A stretch of DNA of 44,536 nt from Clostridia bacterium. Lineage in GTDB: Bacteria > Bacillota > Clostridia > Oscillospirales > Acutalibacteraceae. Positions within the stretch are counted from its first letter, which is position 1, and each line of letters starts with the position of its first letter. Positions 15,851 to 23,751 of the stretch are shown here, piece by piece. The notes below the pieces were generated by a model. It made no database searches and was not told the DNA's origin. It worked only from the letters and a program-made list of their open reading frames with translations. Position numbers and translations under genes: made by a program. The DNA lies in assembly GCA_024404025.1 (NCBI GenBank), contig JAKSQP010000019.1:1-44536 (forward strand). Direction: 5' to 3'.

Positions 15851-16044
15851 TTCTGTTTGTAACTGCGAGCAGTTTACTTTTACGCTGACAAATTGCCATA
15901 AATGCAGCGTAAAGGTCGGAAAATTCTGTTGGTTGTCAAGTTGCGGCAAGCAGGGTTTACTTATGTAAACGCCTCAAATGCCCAATCTTTGCACAAGGTG
16001 CAGAAGATGAACATTGATAAATCAATGGCTGTAAATATGAAGAT
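15851..16044 (+). other. Intergenic region with hairpins, possible structured RNA
   Basis: I see no convincing gene here. There is a 9-bp stem TTTACGCTG/CAGCGTAAA (15879-15913), a small hairpin GTTTAC/GTAAAC (15955-15970), and then the strong terminator at 16045. The series of stems ending in a terminator could be the leftover of a decayed gene or a small RNA. No promoter is obvious. Confidence 0.3.
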
Positions 16045-16086
16045 GCACCGAAGAATTTTTGATTTGAAATTCTCCGGTGCTTTTTT
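16045..16086 (+). terminator. Rho-independent terminator
   Basis: GCACCGAAGAATTT pairs with GAAATTCTCCGGTGC and is followed by TTTTTT. It shields the GH30 operon from upstream transcription. Confidence 0.85.
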
Positions 16087-16121
16087 ATAATTTTCTTATT
16101 TTCCGTATTGTATAATTATTA

Positions 16122-16150
16122 TTTACTTTTCATATTTTGTGTGATATATT
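16122..16150 (+). promoter_or_regulatory. Probable promoter of the GH30-transporter operon
   Basis: TTTACT (16122-16127), 17 nt, TATATT (16145-16150), located just before AAGGGGGCG and the ATG at 16170. Moderate match to consensus. Confidence 0.45.
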
Positions 16151-16169
16151 TTTTCAAGGGGGCGAAAAG

Positions 16170-17513
16170 ATGAATGAAATCATAATTAAAAATAAGGATT
16201 TTCAGACTATTGAAAATTTCGGCGTCAGCGGAGCTTGGTGGGCACAGGATGTCGGAGGCTTTGAAGGCATAAGAGATGAAATTGCCGAGCTTCTTTTCTC
16301 ACAAAAAAACGGCATCGGCATCGGCTGCTACCGTTACAACCTGGGCGGAGGTTCAAAAAATTCAGGTTCATCCGATTTTCACAACAAAAACCGCATGGCG
16401 GAATGCTTTCTGAAAGACGACGGCACTTATGATTTTGGGCGTGATAAAAACGCTGTTTATATGCTTAATGCCGCTGTTAAAAGCGGTTGTGAAGCTGTTG
16501 TGCTTTTTGTGAATTCCCCTCCGGAACTTTACACAAAAAATCATAAATCCTGCCTTGACAAGCCGCTTCACACAAATCTTCCAAGGAAAAATTACGGCAA
16601 ATTCGCAGCGTATTGCGTGAAATGCGCCGAACATTTTATTGACTGCGGTATCCCGGTCATTTCGATTTCCCCCGTAAATGAGCCTGTTTGGATCTGGACC
16701 GAAAAAAACGGGCAGGAGGGCTGTCATTACAGACCTTGGGGAGTTCACAGAGCAATGAGAGCTCTTTGCGACGAAATTGACAAAAGCGAAAAACTGAAAA
16801 AGGCAAATGTTGTTATTTCCGGAGCAGAAAACGGAGATTTAAGGTGGTTCAACAAGACTTATTCACGAATAATGCTCGGAGATAAAAAAATTGCAGGTCA
16901 TTCTGACGGTGTGGACGTTCATTCGTATTTTCTCAATGATCACATTTTCCCGTTTTTTAATGATCGCCTTAAATTTATGGCTCGCTGGAGAAAATATCTC
17001 AACAGAAAATATCCGTCAGCAAAAGTGCGTGTCAGCGAATGGACTCACATGAAAGGCGGCAGAGACTGCTCAATGGATTCCGCTCTTGTTCAGGCAAAGG
17101 TTATGTATGAGGATTTGACCATTCTCAATGCCGTTTCATGGCAGCACTGGATAGCCGTAAGCGATGTGGATTATTGCGATGGATTAATATATATCAACCC
17201 GGACCGTTCTTATAACATCACAAAAAGATATTATGCTTTCGGCAATTTTTCAAAATTTGTCAAAACCGGTGCCGTCAGAACAGATGTCGGCGGCGAAACC
17301 GAAACCCTTAAGCTTCTTGCTTTCAGGAACGGCACGGAAAGAATCATTATTGCAATCAATCTTTCGGAAAAAGAAACGCAGGTTGATTTGGGCTGCAGCG
17401 GCAAAGCATATATCACCGATAAAAATCATTCTCTCGAAGAATTTGATTTTCACGGCACTTTCACCATATCACCGAAAAGTGTAACAACATTCGTTTTTAG
17501 TGCGGAGGGATGA
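16170..17513 (+). CDS. GH30-family glycosidase (cytoplasmic)
   Basis: 447 aa from the ATG at 16170, behind AAGGGGG; no signal peptide. Residues of about 10-370 form a clan A barrel with GH30 features: GIGIGCYRYNLGGGS (~48), SPVNEPVWIW with the acid/base Glu ~171, DVHSYFLND (~249), and VRVSEWTHM with the nucleophile Glu ~290. A small beta domain closes the protein. GH30 enzymes cut beta-glucosyl, beta-xylosyl, beta-fucosyl or beta-1,6-galactosyl bonds; the subfamily is not clear. It overlaps the transporter gene, so the two probably import and hydrolyse one oligosaccharide. Confidence 0.85.
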   Translation: MNEIIIKNKDFQTIENFGVSGAWWAQDVGGFEGIRDEIAELLFSQKNGIGIGCYRYNLGGGSKNSGSSDFHNKNRMAECFLKDDGTYDFGRDKNAVYMLNAAVKSGCEAVVLFVNSPPELYTKNHKSCLDKPLHTNLPRKNYGKFAAYCVKCAEHFIDCGIPVISISPVNEPVWIWTEKNGQEGCHYRPWGVHRAMRALCDEIDKSEKLKKANVVISGAENGDLRWFNKTYSRIMLGDKKIAGHSDGVDVHSYFLNDHIFPFFNDRLKFMARWRKYLNRKYPSAKVRVSEWTHMKGGRDCSMDSALVQAKVMYEDLTILNAVSWQHWIAVSDVDYCDGLIYINPDRSYNITKRYYAFGNFSKFVKTGAVRTDVGGETETLKLLAFRNGTERIIIAINLSEKETQVDLGCSGKAYITDKNHSLEEFDFHGTFTISPKSVTTFVFSAEG

Positions 17514-17515
17514 AA

Positions 17516-19747
17516 ATGACGCTCGTATACAGAGCAAAAGATTTTTTAAATGATATCCGTGCATATTGGCGGACTCCGGCAAAAGGAGACTTTGTTGCAT
17601 ATAAAGAATATCTTATGCTTTCCATCGGCTGGCTGGGCATGAGATTTGCAACTGTTTTCGGTATCAGTTTCAGTGTCAATAACCCCTTTACTGCCATGAC
17701 GCTGAATATGACACATAAGGATTTGCTGCTTTTCAGTTATATATGCACTGCCATCGGTTACGCTCTGGCTCCGGTCAATGCTTACATTATTGATAATTTG
17801 CGGAGCAGAGTGGGAAAATACAAGGTATATATCAAGCTCGGCATTCCTGCCGGTATTCTGTCTCTTTTTGCGCTGTTTTATCCCTACGAAAAACTCAGTT
17901 ACTGGCCGATGGTTATTTCTCTGTTTTTTATCGGTCAGATTCAGGGCTATGTTAATCAATGGTATAATACAGGCGTAAGCAATCTTGTTTATGTGATTTC
18001 GCCCAACTCTCAGGAACGAGTTAAAATTATGATGGTTTCAAGCCTTGTTCATAATTTTGCACCCACATTAACGGGTTTCCTTATTCCCATTCTCAGCGAT
18101 GTTTTTGCCGGAGGAGACCTTTACAACATAAAAACATACCGAATGGTTTACCCCGCAATCATCATAATCGGCGTTATAATGAGTATGTCTGCTTATTACG
18201 GCGTTGAGGAAAGAATAGTTCAGCCCCGCTCCCAGGTTACAAGTGTAGGCCTTTTTGACGCATTGAAAGCCGTTTCGGGCAATAAGCTTTTCTGGATCAA
18301 ATGCACCGACAGCTGGAACAACTTTATGGAAGAATGCAAAAACATTCTTATGCAGTGGGTATTCTATTACGGCAAAGCAGGCTCAATGACCCTTTACGGC
18401 ATTATAGATACTGTTTCGTATAATTCTTCCATGTGGGCAATGCTCTTCTCTCCCTGGATGATTGATAAGTTGGGCAAACGGGGATTCAAGCTTGTGAAAA
18501 ATATTTCTCAGATCTTCATAACGCTCGGTCTTGCTTTGACCTATAAAAAGAGCATCTGGTTTATCGGAATTTTCTTCTTCCTCAACAGATTCTGGGATAC
18601 CACCGAGATCATTGACCGCTCCATCGAATCGGATATCCGTGATTATCAGCAGTATATCAGCGGCGAACGAATTGACGGAGCGTTCGGAGTTGTTGAAACG
18701 TATGTCGGCGGAGCGATAGGTGCGCTGACAAACCTCTTTGTGCCCTGGATTTACAGACGAAACGGATTTGACGGAACAGATTATTCCGTTCTTGAAGTCT
18801 ATAAAAATTATGATGATAAAAAGCCAATTTCCGCCCAGGAAAAGAACCCGGGCTGCGTGCTTTATCCGCTGCTTGACAATCTGATGAAGATTTCCTTTGT
18901 CGGTGCGATCCTCGATGTTATTCCGTGGGTTTTCTATGACCTCACAGATACGCAGCAAAAATCAATCATCCGCTGCATCAGGATCCGCAGCGCAGCAGAG
19001 GACAAAAAAGCCGGCGTTCTCACAGATGATCTTTACTGTGAGGCGTGCGAAGCAATCTTTTATGCGGATGAATATTCATGCAAAGAAAAATCAGCTTTGC
19101 CTGACAGAAAAACCGCCGGAAAAAGCGCTGTAAAAGAAGCAAAAACATATAATGAAGAAATTGAAATTGCCGGTTTCGTGAATAAAGAACTCAACCGGTT
19201 CACTACCGATTTCGGCAAAGAATTGCTTGCATTCTGCAAAAATATAACCGGTTACGGCAAAGAGGATTTCTTCAATCATTATAACGATATTTTTTCATCT
19301 GCCGCTGCTCTTCCGGAAGGCAAAACAAAGGAAGAAAAAACAAACCGTTCCGATGCTGTATACGCCGCAAAATCAATCAGAAAAGTTAAAAAATATATCA
19401 AAAAATACTATCCCGACGGCTTGAAGGAATTCAGTTATACCGATTTTGAAGCGGCTTTTGATCTTCCCGAAGAAACAAAAGAGGAACGCAGGGCAAAACG
19501 GGCCATTATTAAAAAAGAAAAATCAGAGCGTAAGATTTACGGCAAGGTTATGAAGCCTTATCTTTTTGCCGAGCGCATTGCTAATCTTGCGGAATGCTAT
19601 GCCGATATTGATTCCTTTACTGCGGAATACCAGGCGGCAGCCGAAAGGCTTGAAAACGAAAAAGAAAAACATCGCCTTGAAGAAGAAGCCAAAGCAGCCG
19701 CAAGAAAAGCGGAAGCTCAAAGCAGGGCCATAAAACGCAGAAAATAA
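17516..19747 (+). CDS. MFS glycoside/pentoside/hexuronide-type (GPH) sugar transporter with long C-terminal extension
   Basis: 743 aa if started at the ATG at 17516, 7 nt after GGAGGG; an ATG at 17510 abuts the site. Residues of about 20-470 carry the membrane segments of a 12-TM GPH carrier (YKEYLMLSIGWLGMRFATVF, VGKYKVYIKLGIPAGILSLF, KLFWIKCTDSWNNFMEECKN, RFWDTTEIIDRSIESDIRDY). The last 250 residues are charged and helical, ending in a Lys/Glu/Ala-rich coiled-coil-like stretch (KEKHRLEEEAKAAARKAEAQ). Typical GPH proteins are about 450-500 aa, so the cytoplasmic extension is notable. Likely imports the substrate of the adjacent GH30 enzyme. Confidence 0.85.
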   Translation: MTLVYRAKDFLNDIRAYWRTPAKGDFVAYKEYLMLSIGWLGMRFATVFGISFSVNNPFTAMTLNMTHKDLLLFSYICTAIGYALAPVNAYIIDNLRSRVGKYKVYIKLGIPAGILSLFALFYPYEKLSYWPMVISLFFIGQIQGYVNQWYNTGVSNLVYVISPNSQERVKIMMVSSLVHNFAPTLTGFLIPILSDVFAGGDLYNIKTYRMVYPAIIIIGVIMSMSAYYGVEERIVQPRSQVTSVGLFDALKAVSGNKLFWIKCTDSWNNFMEECKNILMQWVFYYGKAGSMTLYGIIDTVSYNSSMWAMLFSPWMIDKLGKRGFKLVKNISQIFITLGLALTYKKSIWFIGIFFFLNRFWDTTEIIDRSIESDIRDYQQYISGERIDGAFGVVETYVGGAIGALTNLFVPWIYRRNGFDGTDYSVLEVYKNYDDKKPISAQEKNPGCVLYPLLDNLMKISFVGAILDVIPWVFYDLTDTQQKSIIRCIRIRSAAEDKKAGVLTDDLYCEACEAIFYADEYSCKEKSALPDRKTAGKSAVKEAKTYNEEIEIAGFVNKELNRFTTDFGKELLAFCKNITGYGKEDFFNHYNDIFSSAAALPEGKTKEEKTNRSDAVYAAKSIRKVKKYIKKYYPDGLKEFSYTDFEAAFDLPEETKEERRAKRAIIKKEKSERKIYGKVMKPYLFAERIANLAECYADIDSFTAEYQAAAERLENEKEKHRLEEEAKAAARKAEAQSRAIKRRK

Positions 19748-19815
19748 AAAAAGCGGTGAAAGACTTCATAAACCGGTTTGCGGTTTTGCGGCATATTTGC
19801 CTGATAACAATTGAT

Positions 19816-19860
19816 CCCCGAAGTGTCAACGGTTTGAGTGACACTTCGGGGTATCTTTTT
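19816..19860. terminator. Bidirectional terminator
   Basis: CCCCGAAGTGTCA pairs with TGACACTTCGGGG around a 10-nt loop, followed by TATCTTTTT. It lies between the convergent transporter and GH20 genes. Confidence 0.85.
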
Positions 19861-19904
19861 CAAATAAATTGCTGCATCAATTGGCTGCAATCCGCATATT
19901 TGTT

Positions 19905-21746
19905 TCAGTTTGCAATCAAAGGCGAATATTCGATTTTGTCAATATATTTTTTAAATTCATCCCATGACAATGATTTATCCGCATCCCAGTCGATCATCTT
20001 TGCCGATGAAGACCACAGCCTGCGAACAAGGCTCAATTCATCCTGACGGAAGAAGATATTTTCCTCCGTGTCCCACTTTGCCCAATCGCCCCAGATATAG
20101 AAATAAGCTCCGCCGAGGTTTTCTGCCGAAGCGGTTGTTTTTTTTCGGCTGCTGAATCCCCACAGCTTTGAGGGATTCCATCCTCCCGGCTCATTGCATG
20201 ATAAATAGCCGCAGTTTCCTCCGCAGCCGCAGAAAACTCTTTTTGCCGTTGAATGATGGAAATCCCACCATCCGCATTCCGGACTTCTCGCATCATATCC
20301 GGATTTGGACTGACGAAGAACATAATAGCAGAAGCTCTCAACGCAGTTAAAAACAGTTCTTCCGTCTGATATAAGATATTCTGCTGAACCGTAATCGGAA
20401 TCGGTCGGCTTCCAATAGCAAATCTGAAGTTCCTTATCAATTGGGATATTTGTCTTTTGCGAAAACAGAAAATCGTTGTTTGCTCTGACGGTGTAACCCA
20501 TATCCTTAAGAATATCGCAGAGGGAATTCACATAAACAATATATCCGTCAAACATCGTTGAGCCGCCGTTTGAGCGGGCATATTCAGACCATCCGGAATC
20601 ATCAACGCTCACTTCATCGGAGGCTATATCGAATCTGTCGCATCCGAAGCCCTTGAAAAACGAGGCATAAGCCTCTGTAACGGCATAGGTGAGATTTCTT
20701 ACAGATTCCGATGAAATATCAACGGTATTTGATTGCGAGCCGTCTGCTGATATTTTTTCATTTCCGGAGATTGAATAAGTTTTTCCTTTATATTTGAAAC
20801 TGAAACCGTCTTTGCTTTCGCAGGCGTAAATCAATCTGCCGCTATGTCCCGGAAAATCAACTGACGGAATAATATCAATATGGCAGCGCTTCGCCCATTC
20901 GGCTATTTCAACAATATCGTCACGGGAATATTCTGCTTTCGGATCCTCATAATAATCCTCATTCCAGGAAACCTTTTTTCCTCCGCACAAAAACGAAAAA
21001 TCATTGCCGTTGCAATCGGGAACGGTTTTGCCGTTTTTATCCTGCCAGATATTTGCTCTGATTCCCTGATCTTCTGTCAGATGAAGCTCAAGAGCATTGA
21101 ATCCGAGCCAGCTCATTTCGCTTATCAGATTTTTGATCCACTTAACCGACCAGCATTTTCTTGCGCAGTCAAGCATAAGAGTTCTTTCTTTTGTGTCGGG
21201 AGAAAAATCCGTTTTGCCGCATTTTAACAAGCCGTCGGATGAATTCATACACAGCTTAAGTATATCCTGAAGGCCGTAAAGCAGACCGTTGCAGTCCTTT
21301 TCGGGGCCGTAAAAAAGATAAATATTTTTCTCGGTTATGATGCGGATATAATCTTCGGCAAAAAGAGAATCATCCTCAATCAAAACTATGTCGCCGTCGG
21401 TTTTTGAGCTGAATAAATCCGATTTCGCATTCAGACTTTTGCCAAAAGCATCTGATGAATCATATAAATCCGCAGCTAAAGCAACCGTGCTTTTAACGCC
21501 TTCGTCCGGATCGGCAGAAGCGACGATTATGCGGCTTATATTTTCGATCCGAAAAACACCGGAGCCGGATGCGGCATCAAGCTCCGCCCGGATCTGCGCT
21601 TTGGCGGACGCTGCATTTTCCTGCGGCAATGCAGCAACGCTTTGAGGAGGAATGCCGGGTTTTTTTATCGAGCAGGAGCAAAGCATCAGCAGGATCATTG
21701 CCGATGCAAACAATCTTGAAATGATTCTTTTATTTATCATATTCAA
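19905..21746 (-). CDS. GH20 beta-N-acetylhexosaminidase lipoprotein
   Basis: 613 aa from a TTG at 21746, 8 nt after AAGGTG; an in-frame ATG lies 6 nt inside. Signal peptide with a lipobox (LMLCSC), so a membrane-attached lipoprotein. A GH20b-like alpha/beta domain (about 60-185) precedes the catalytic barrel: RTLMLDCARKCWS (~190), ALELHLTEDQGIR (~220), PSVDFPGHSG (~296) and RFDIASDEVS with the Asp-Glu pair at ~377-378 that performs substrate-assisted catalysis. It should remove terminal GlcNAc/GalNAc from host mucins, glycoproteins or chitin. Canonical enzymes have GGDE here; ASDE is a modest variation. The gene stands alone, next to hairpin element 2. Confidence 0.9.
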   Translation of the reverse strand: MNMINKRIISRLFASAMILLMLCSCSIKKPGIPPQSVAALPQENAASAKAQIRAELDAASGSGVFRIENISRIIVASADPDEGVKSTVALAADLYDSSDAFGKSLNAKSDLFSSKTDGDIVLIEDDSLFAEDYIRIITEKNIYLFYGPEKDCNGLLYGLQDILKLCMNSSDGLLKCGKTDFSPDTKERTLMLDCARKCWSVKWIKNLISEMSWLGFNALELHLTEDQGIRANIWQDKNGKTVPDCNGNDFSFLCGGKKVSWNEDYYEDPKAEYSRDDIVEIAEWAKRCHIDIIPSVDFPGHSGRLIYACESKDGFSFKYKGKTYSISGNEKISADGSQSNTVDISSESVRNLTYAVTEAYASFFKGFGCDRFDIASDEVSVDDSGWSEYARSNGGSTMFDGYIVYVNSLCDILKDMGYTVRANNDFLFSQKTNIPIDKELQICYWKPTDSDYGSAEYLISDGRTVFNCVESFCYYVLRQSKSGYDARSPECGWWDFHHSTAKRVFCGCGGNCGYLSCNEPGGWNPSKLWGFSSRKKTTASAENLGGAYFYIWGDWAKWDTEENIFFRQDELSLVRRLWSSSAKMIDWDADKSLSWDEFKKYIDKIEYSPLIAN

Positions 21747-21798
21747 TTATTTCACACCTTTTTCCTTTCGGTCATATTCTATTATTCCGTGACAGAGC

Positions 21799-22080
21799 TT
21801 AGCCACGAGATACCCGAACCAAATATGGTTTTGACGACATCTTTTTGCCAATACTTCGTTAAAAATGCTCGAAATACACAAAGTATTCCTGCGCTTTTTG
21901 CCTCGTCTTGACAGAAAATCTGTTCGTCAAAACTGCGAAGCACCTTAAAATGTTGAAATTTATGTGCAGTCCGGTGTTTCTTCTCCGCAGGAATACTCGC
22001 GTATTTCAAGGAGAAAAACGCCGGAATGTGCGTGAAGTTCGCATTTTAAGGCATATAGGGTTCGGGTATCTCGTGGCTAA
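21799..22080. repeat. Two-hairpin palindromic element 2 (MITE-like)
   Basis: Perfect 22-bp terminal inverted repeats (21799-21820 and 22059-22080, beginning TTAGCCACGAGATACC). Inside are two long imperfect hairpins, 21828-21933 (tip AATACACAAAGTATT) and 21943-22051 (tip GAATACTCGCGTATTTC). Read on the minus strand, the tip order and cores match element 1 although the stems differ. It occupies most of the gap between GH20 and GH16; no gene is present. Confidence 0.75.
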
Positions 22081-22175
22081 CCGAGTGATGATCCCGCTCC
22101 CTTTTTCAAATCAAATATACTACACCTTAAACTGAAAAATCAAGCGTTTTGCCGATATTCTTCCGGGATATAATA

Positions 22176-22204
22176 TTGACATAATCTCTGCGGTGCGTTA
22201 TAAT
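22176..22204 (+). promoter_or_regulatory. Promoter of the GH16 gene
   Basis: TTGACA (22176-22181), 17 nt, TATAAT (22199-22204). Perfect sigma-A consensus 27 nt before the ATG. Confidence 0.9.
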
Positions 22205-22231
22205 AGAATAAATAATTTATGGAGGAAAATT

Positions 22232-23152
22232 ATGGACATCGGAAAAATTGCGGAAGCTCTCCATCTCGCTTACCGCCAGGAAAATGCTCTCTATCTCTTC
22301 ATTGATACAATCAAGCATTTCTTTGCAAACGGTTTTTCCCCGAAAAAAATCATTGCAACGATCGTTGCTCTCTGCGAATTTCTCGGATGTATCGTTTTTG
22401 ATACCCCGATAACACCCTGCGGAGAAGCTCTCAACCTTGACGGTTACAGCCTTGTTCTCAACGAGGAATTTGAAGGCACGGAGCTCAACACCGATATATG
22501 GAATTACCGCGCATCCGGCGCAAGAAGAGGCGGCTTCAACGGAAAAAGCCAGGTTGAGGTCAAAGACGGCAACCTTTATCTCACCGCCGAATATCTTGAA
22601 AACGGCGAATACGGACCCGGCTGGTATGCCGCTATGATAAGCCTTAAGGAATACTACAAGCAGGGCTATTTCGAAATCAAGTGCAAAGTCAACAAGGATA
22701 AGGGCTTCTGGAGCGCTTTTTGGATCCAGTCCCCTATCGGTCCCTATGACCATTATATTTCACAGGGCGGAGTTAACGGAGCCGAAATCGACATCTTTGA
22801 GGCAATGAATGCTGATATGCGTCTTCCCTCAAACAGAAATTCCGTAACTCAGACCATCCATTGCAACGGCGTTGATGATGATATTGAAAACATTGACTCC
22901 CGCTGCCTCGGCGATTTTAAGGTAGGCAACGATATTTACGAAACCTACAACACCTACGGCCTCAAATGGACGGAGGATGAATATATTTTCTATATCAACG
23001 GAATTGAAAGCGCAAGAAGCTCGTTTGGCAACGGCGTTTCACAGATTCCCGAAGAGGTTATCGTTTCGCTTGAGCTTCCCGACAACATCCCGTTTGAAAA
23101 GGGCTACTCAACCCAGATGGTTGTAGACTATGTTAAAATTTATCAGAAATAA
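22232..23152 (+). CDS. GH16-family endo-beta-glycanase, no classical signal peptide
   Basis: 306 aa from the ATG at 22232 behind GGAGG. Residues of about 75-305 are a GH16 jelly roll: LVLNEEFEGTELNTDIWNY, FWSAFWIQSP and the catalytic GAEIDIFEA with Glu185, Asp187 and Glu190. GH16 covers laminarinases, lichenases, agarases and related endo-enzymes; the specificity is not visible. The first 55 residues are helical with one hydrophobic stretch (KKIIATIVALCEFLGCIVF) too far in for a normal signal peptide, so the enzyme may be cytoplasmic or tethered. The stop is 10 nt before the zinc-ribbon gene, forming a two-gene operon. Confidence 0.85.
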   Translation: MDIGKIAEALHLAYRQENALYLFIDTIKHFFANGFSPKKIIATIVALCEFLGCIVFDTPITPCGEALNLDGYSLVLNEEFEGTELNTDIWNYRASGARRGGFNGKSQVEVKDGNLYLTAEYLENGEYGPGWYAAMISLKEYYKQGYFEIKCKVNKDKGFWSAFWIQSPIGPYDHYISQGGVNGAEIDIFEAMNADMRLPSNRNSVTQTIHCNGVDDDIENIDSRCLGDFKVGNDIYETYNTYGLKWTEDEYIFYINGIESARSSFGNGVSQIPEEVIVSLELPDNIPFEKGYSTQMVVDYVKIYQK

Positions 23153-23162
23153 GGAGAATATT

Positions 23163-23657
23163 ATGGCAAAATGCAGATTCTGCGGAGAAGAGCTTGAAAA
23201 CGGAGCGGCATTCTGCTCAAATTGCGGCAGCAAGGTTGAAGCAGATGCAAATTCCGACCGCAGCTTTTCCGACGAAATAAATGATAAAATCAACGATTTT
23301 ACAAACACAACTGACACCACATCCGAATATTCTGCGCAGGACATCGGTTCAAACAAGGTCATGGCAGTCTTTTCGTATCTCGGAATTCTTGTTCTTATTC
23401 CGGTTTTTGCCGCAAAGAATTCGCCGTTTGCCCGCTTTCATGCTAATCAGGGCATCGTTCTCGCAATTTCAGAAATCGTTATCAATCTCGTTATCAGCGT
23501 TTTGAGCGGTTTTCCCGCAATCGGCTGGCTCTTTACGCTTATCGGCGGAATTGCCGATGTTGCTTTTCTCGTTTTCGTAATCATCGGCATCATCAATGCC
23601 GTTAACGGAAAGGCAAAGGAGCTTCCGGTCATAGGCAAAATCAGAATATTGAAATGA
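23163..23657 (+). CDS. Zinc-ribbon membrane protein (DUF4870-like)
   Basis: 164 aa. Residues 1-25 hold a zinc ribbon with two Cys pairs (CRFCGEEL and CSNCGSK). After a polar linker come three or so membrane segments with the DUF4870-type motif PFARFHANQGIVL. Function unknown; such proteins are common in Clostridia. RBS AAGGAG lies before the ATG. It follows GH16 in one operon and ends at a strong terminator. Confidence 0.85.
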   Translation: MAKCRFCGEELENGAAFCSNCGSKVEADANSDRSFSDEINDKINDFTNTTDTTSEYSAQDIGSNKVMAVFSYLGILVLIPVFAAKNSPFARFHANQGIVLAISEIVINLVISVLSGFPAIGWLFTLIGGIADVAFLVFVIIGIINAVNGKAKELPVIGKIRILK

Positions 23658-23664
23658 TCAATGA

Positions 23665-23693
23665 ATGCCGTATCGACAAGATACGGCATTTTT
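23665..23693 (+). terminator. Rho-independent terminator
   Basis: ATGCCGTATC pairs with GATACGGCAT around CGACAA-type loop sequence, followed by TTTTTC. It ends the GH16 operon. Confidence 0.9.
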
Positions 23694-23706
23694 CTTGCCT
23701 GAACGA

Positions 23707-23734
23707 TTGACTTTAAAAATGATAATGGTATAAT
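23707..23734 (+). promoter_or_regulatory. Promoter of the MATE-phosphodiesterase operon
   Basis: TTGACT (23707-23712), 16 nt, TATAAT (23729-23734), 13-20 nt before the ribosome-binding site of the MATE gene. Confidence 0.8.
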
Positions 23735-23751
23735 TCTATTAATAAAAAGGG

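Noticed and set aside
15902..16090. 62-codon plus-strand frame starting MQRKGRKILLVV
   Set aside because: It runs through the terminator hairpin at 16045-16086, has no ribosome-binding site and no recognisable family.
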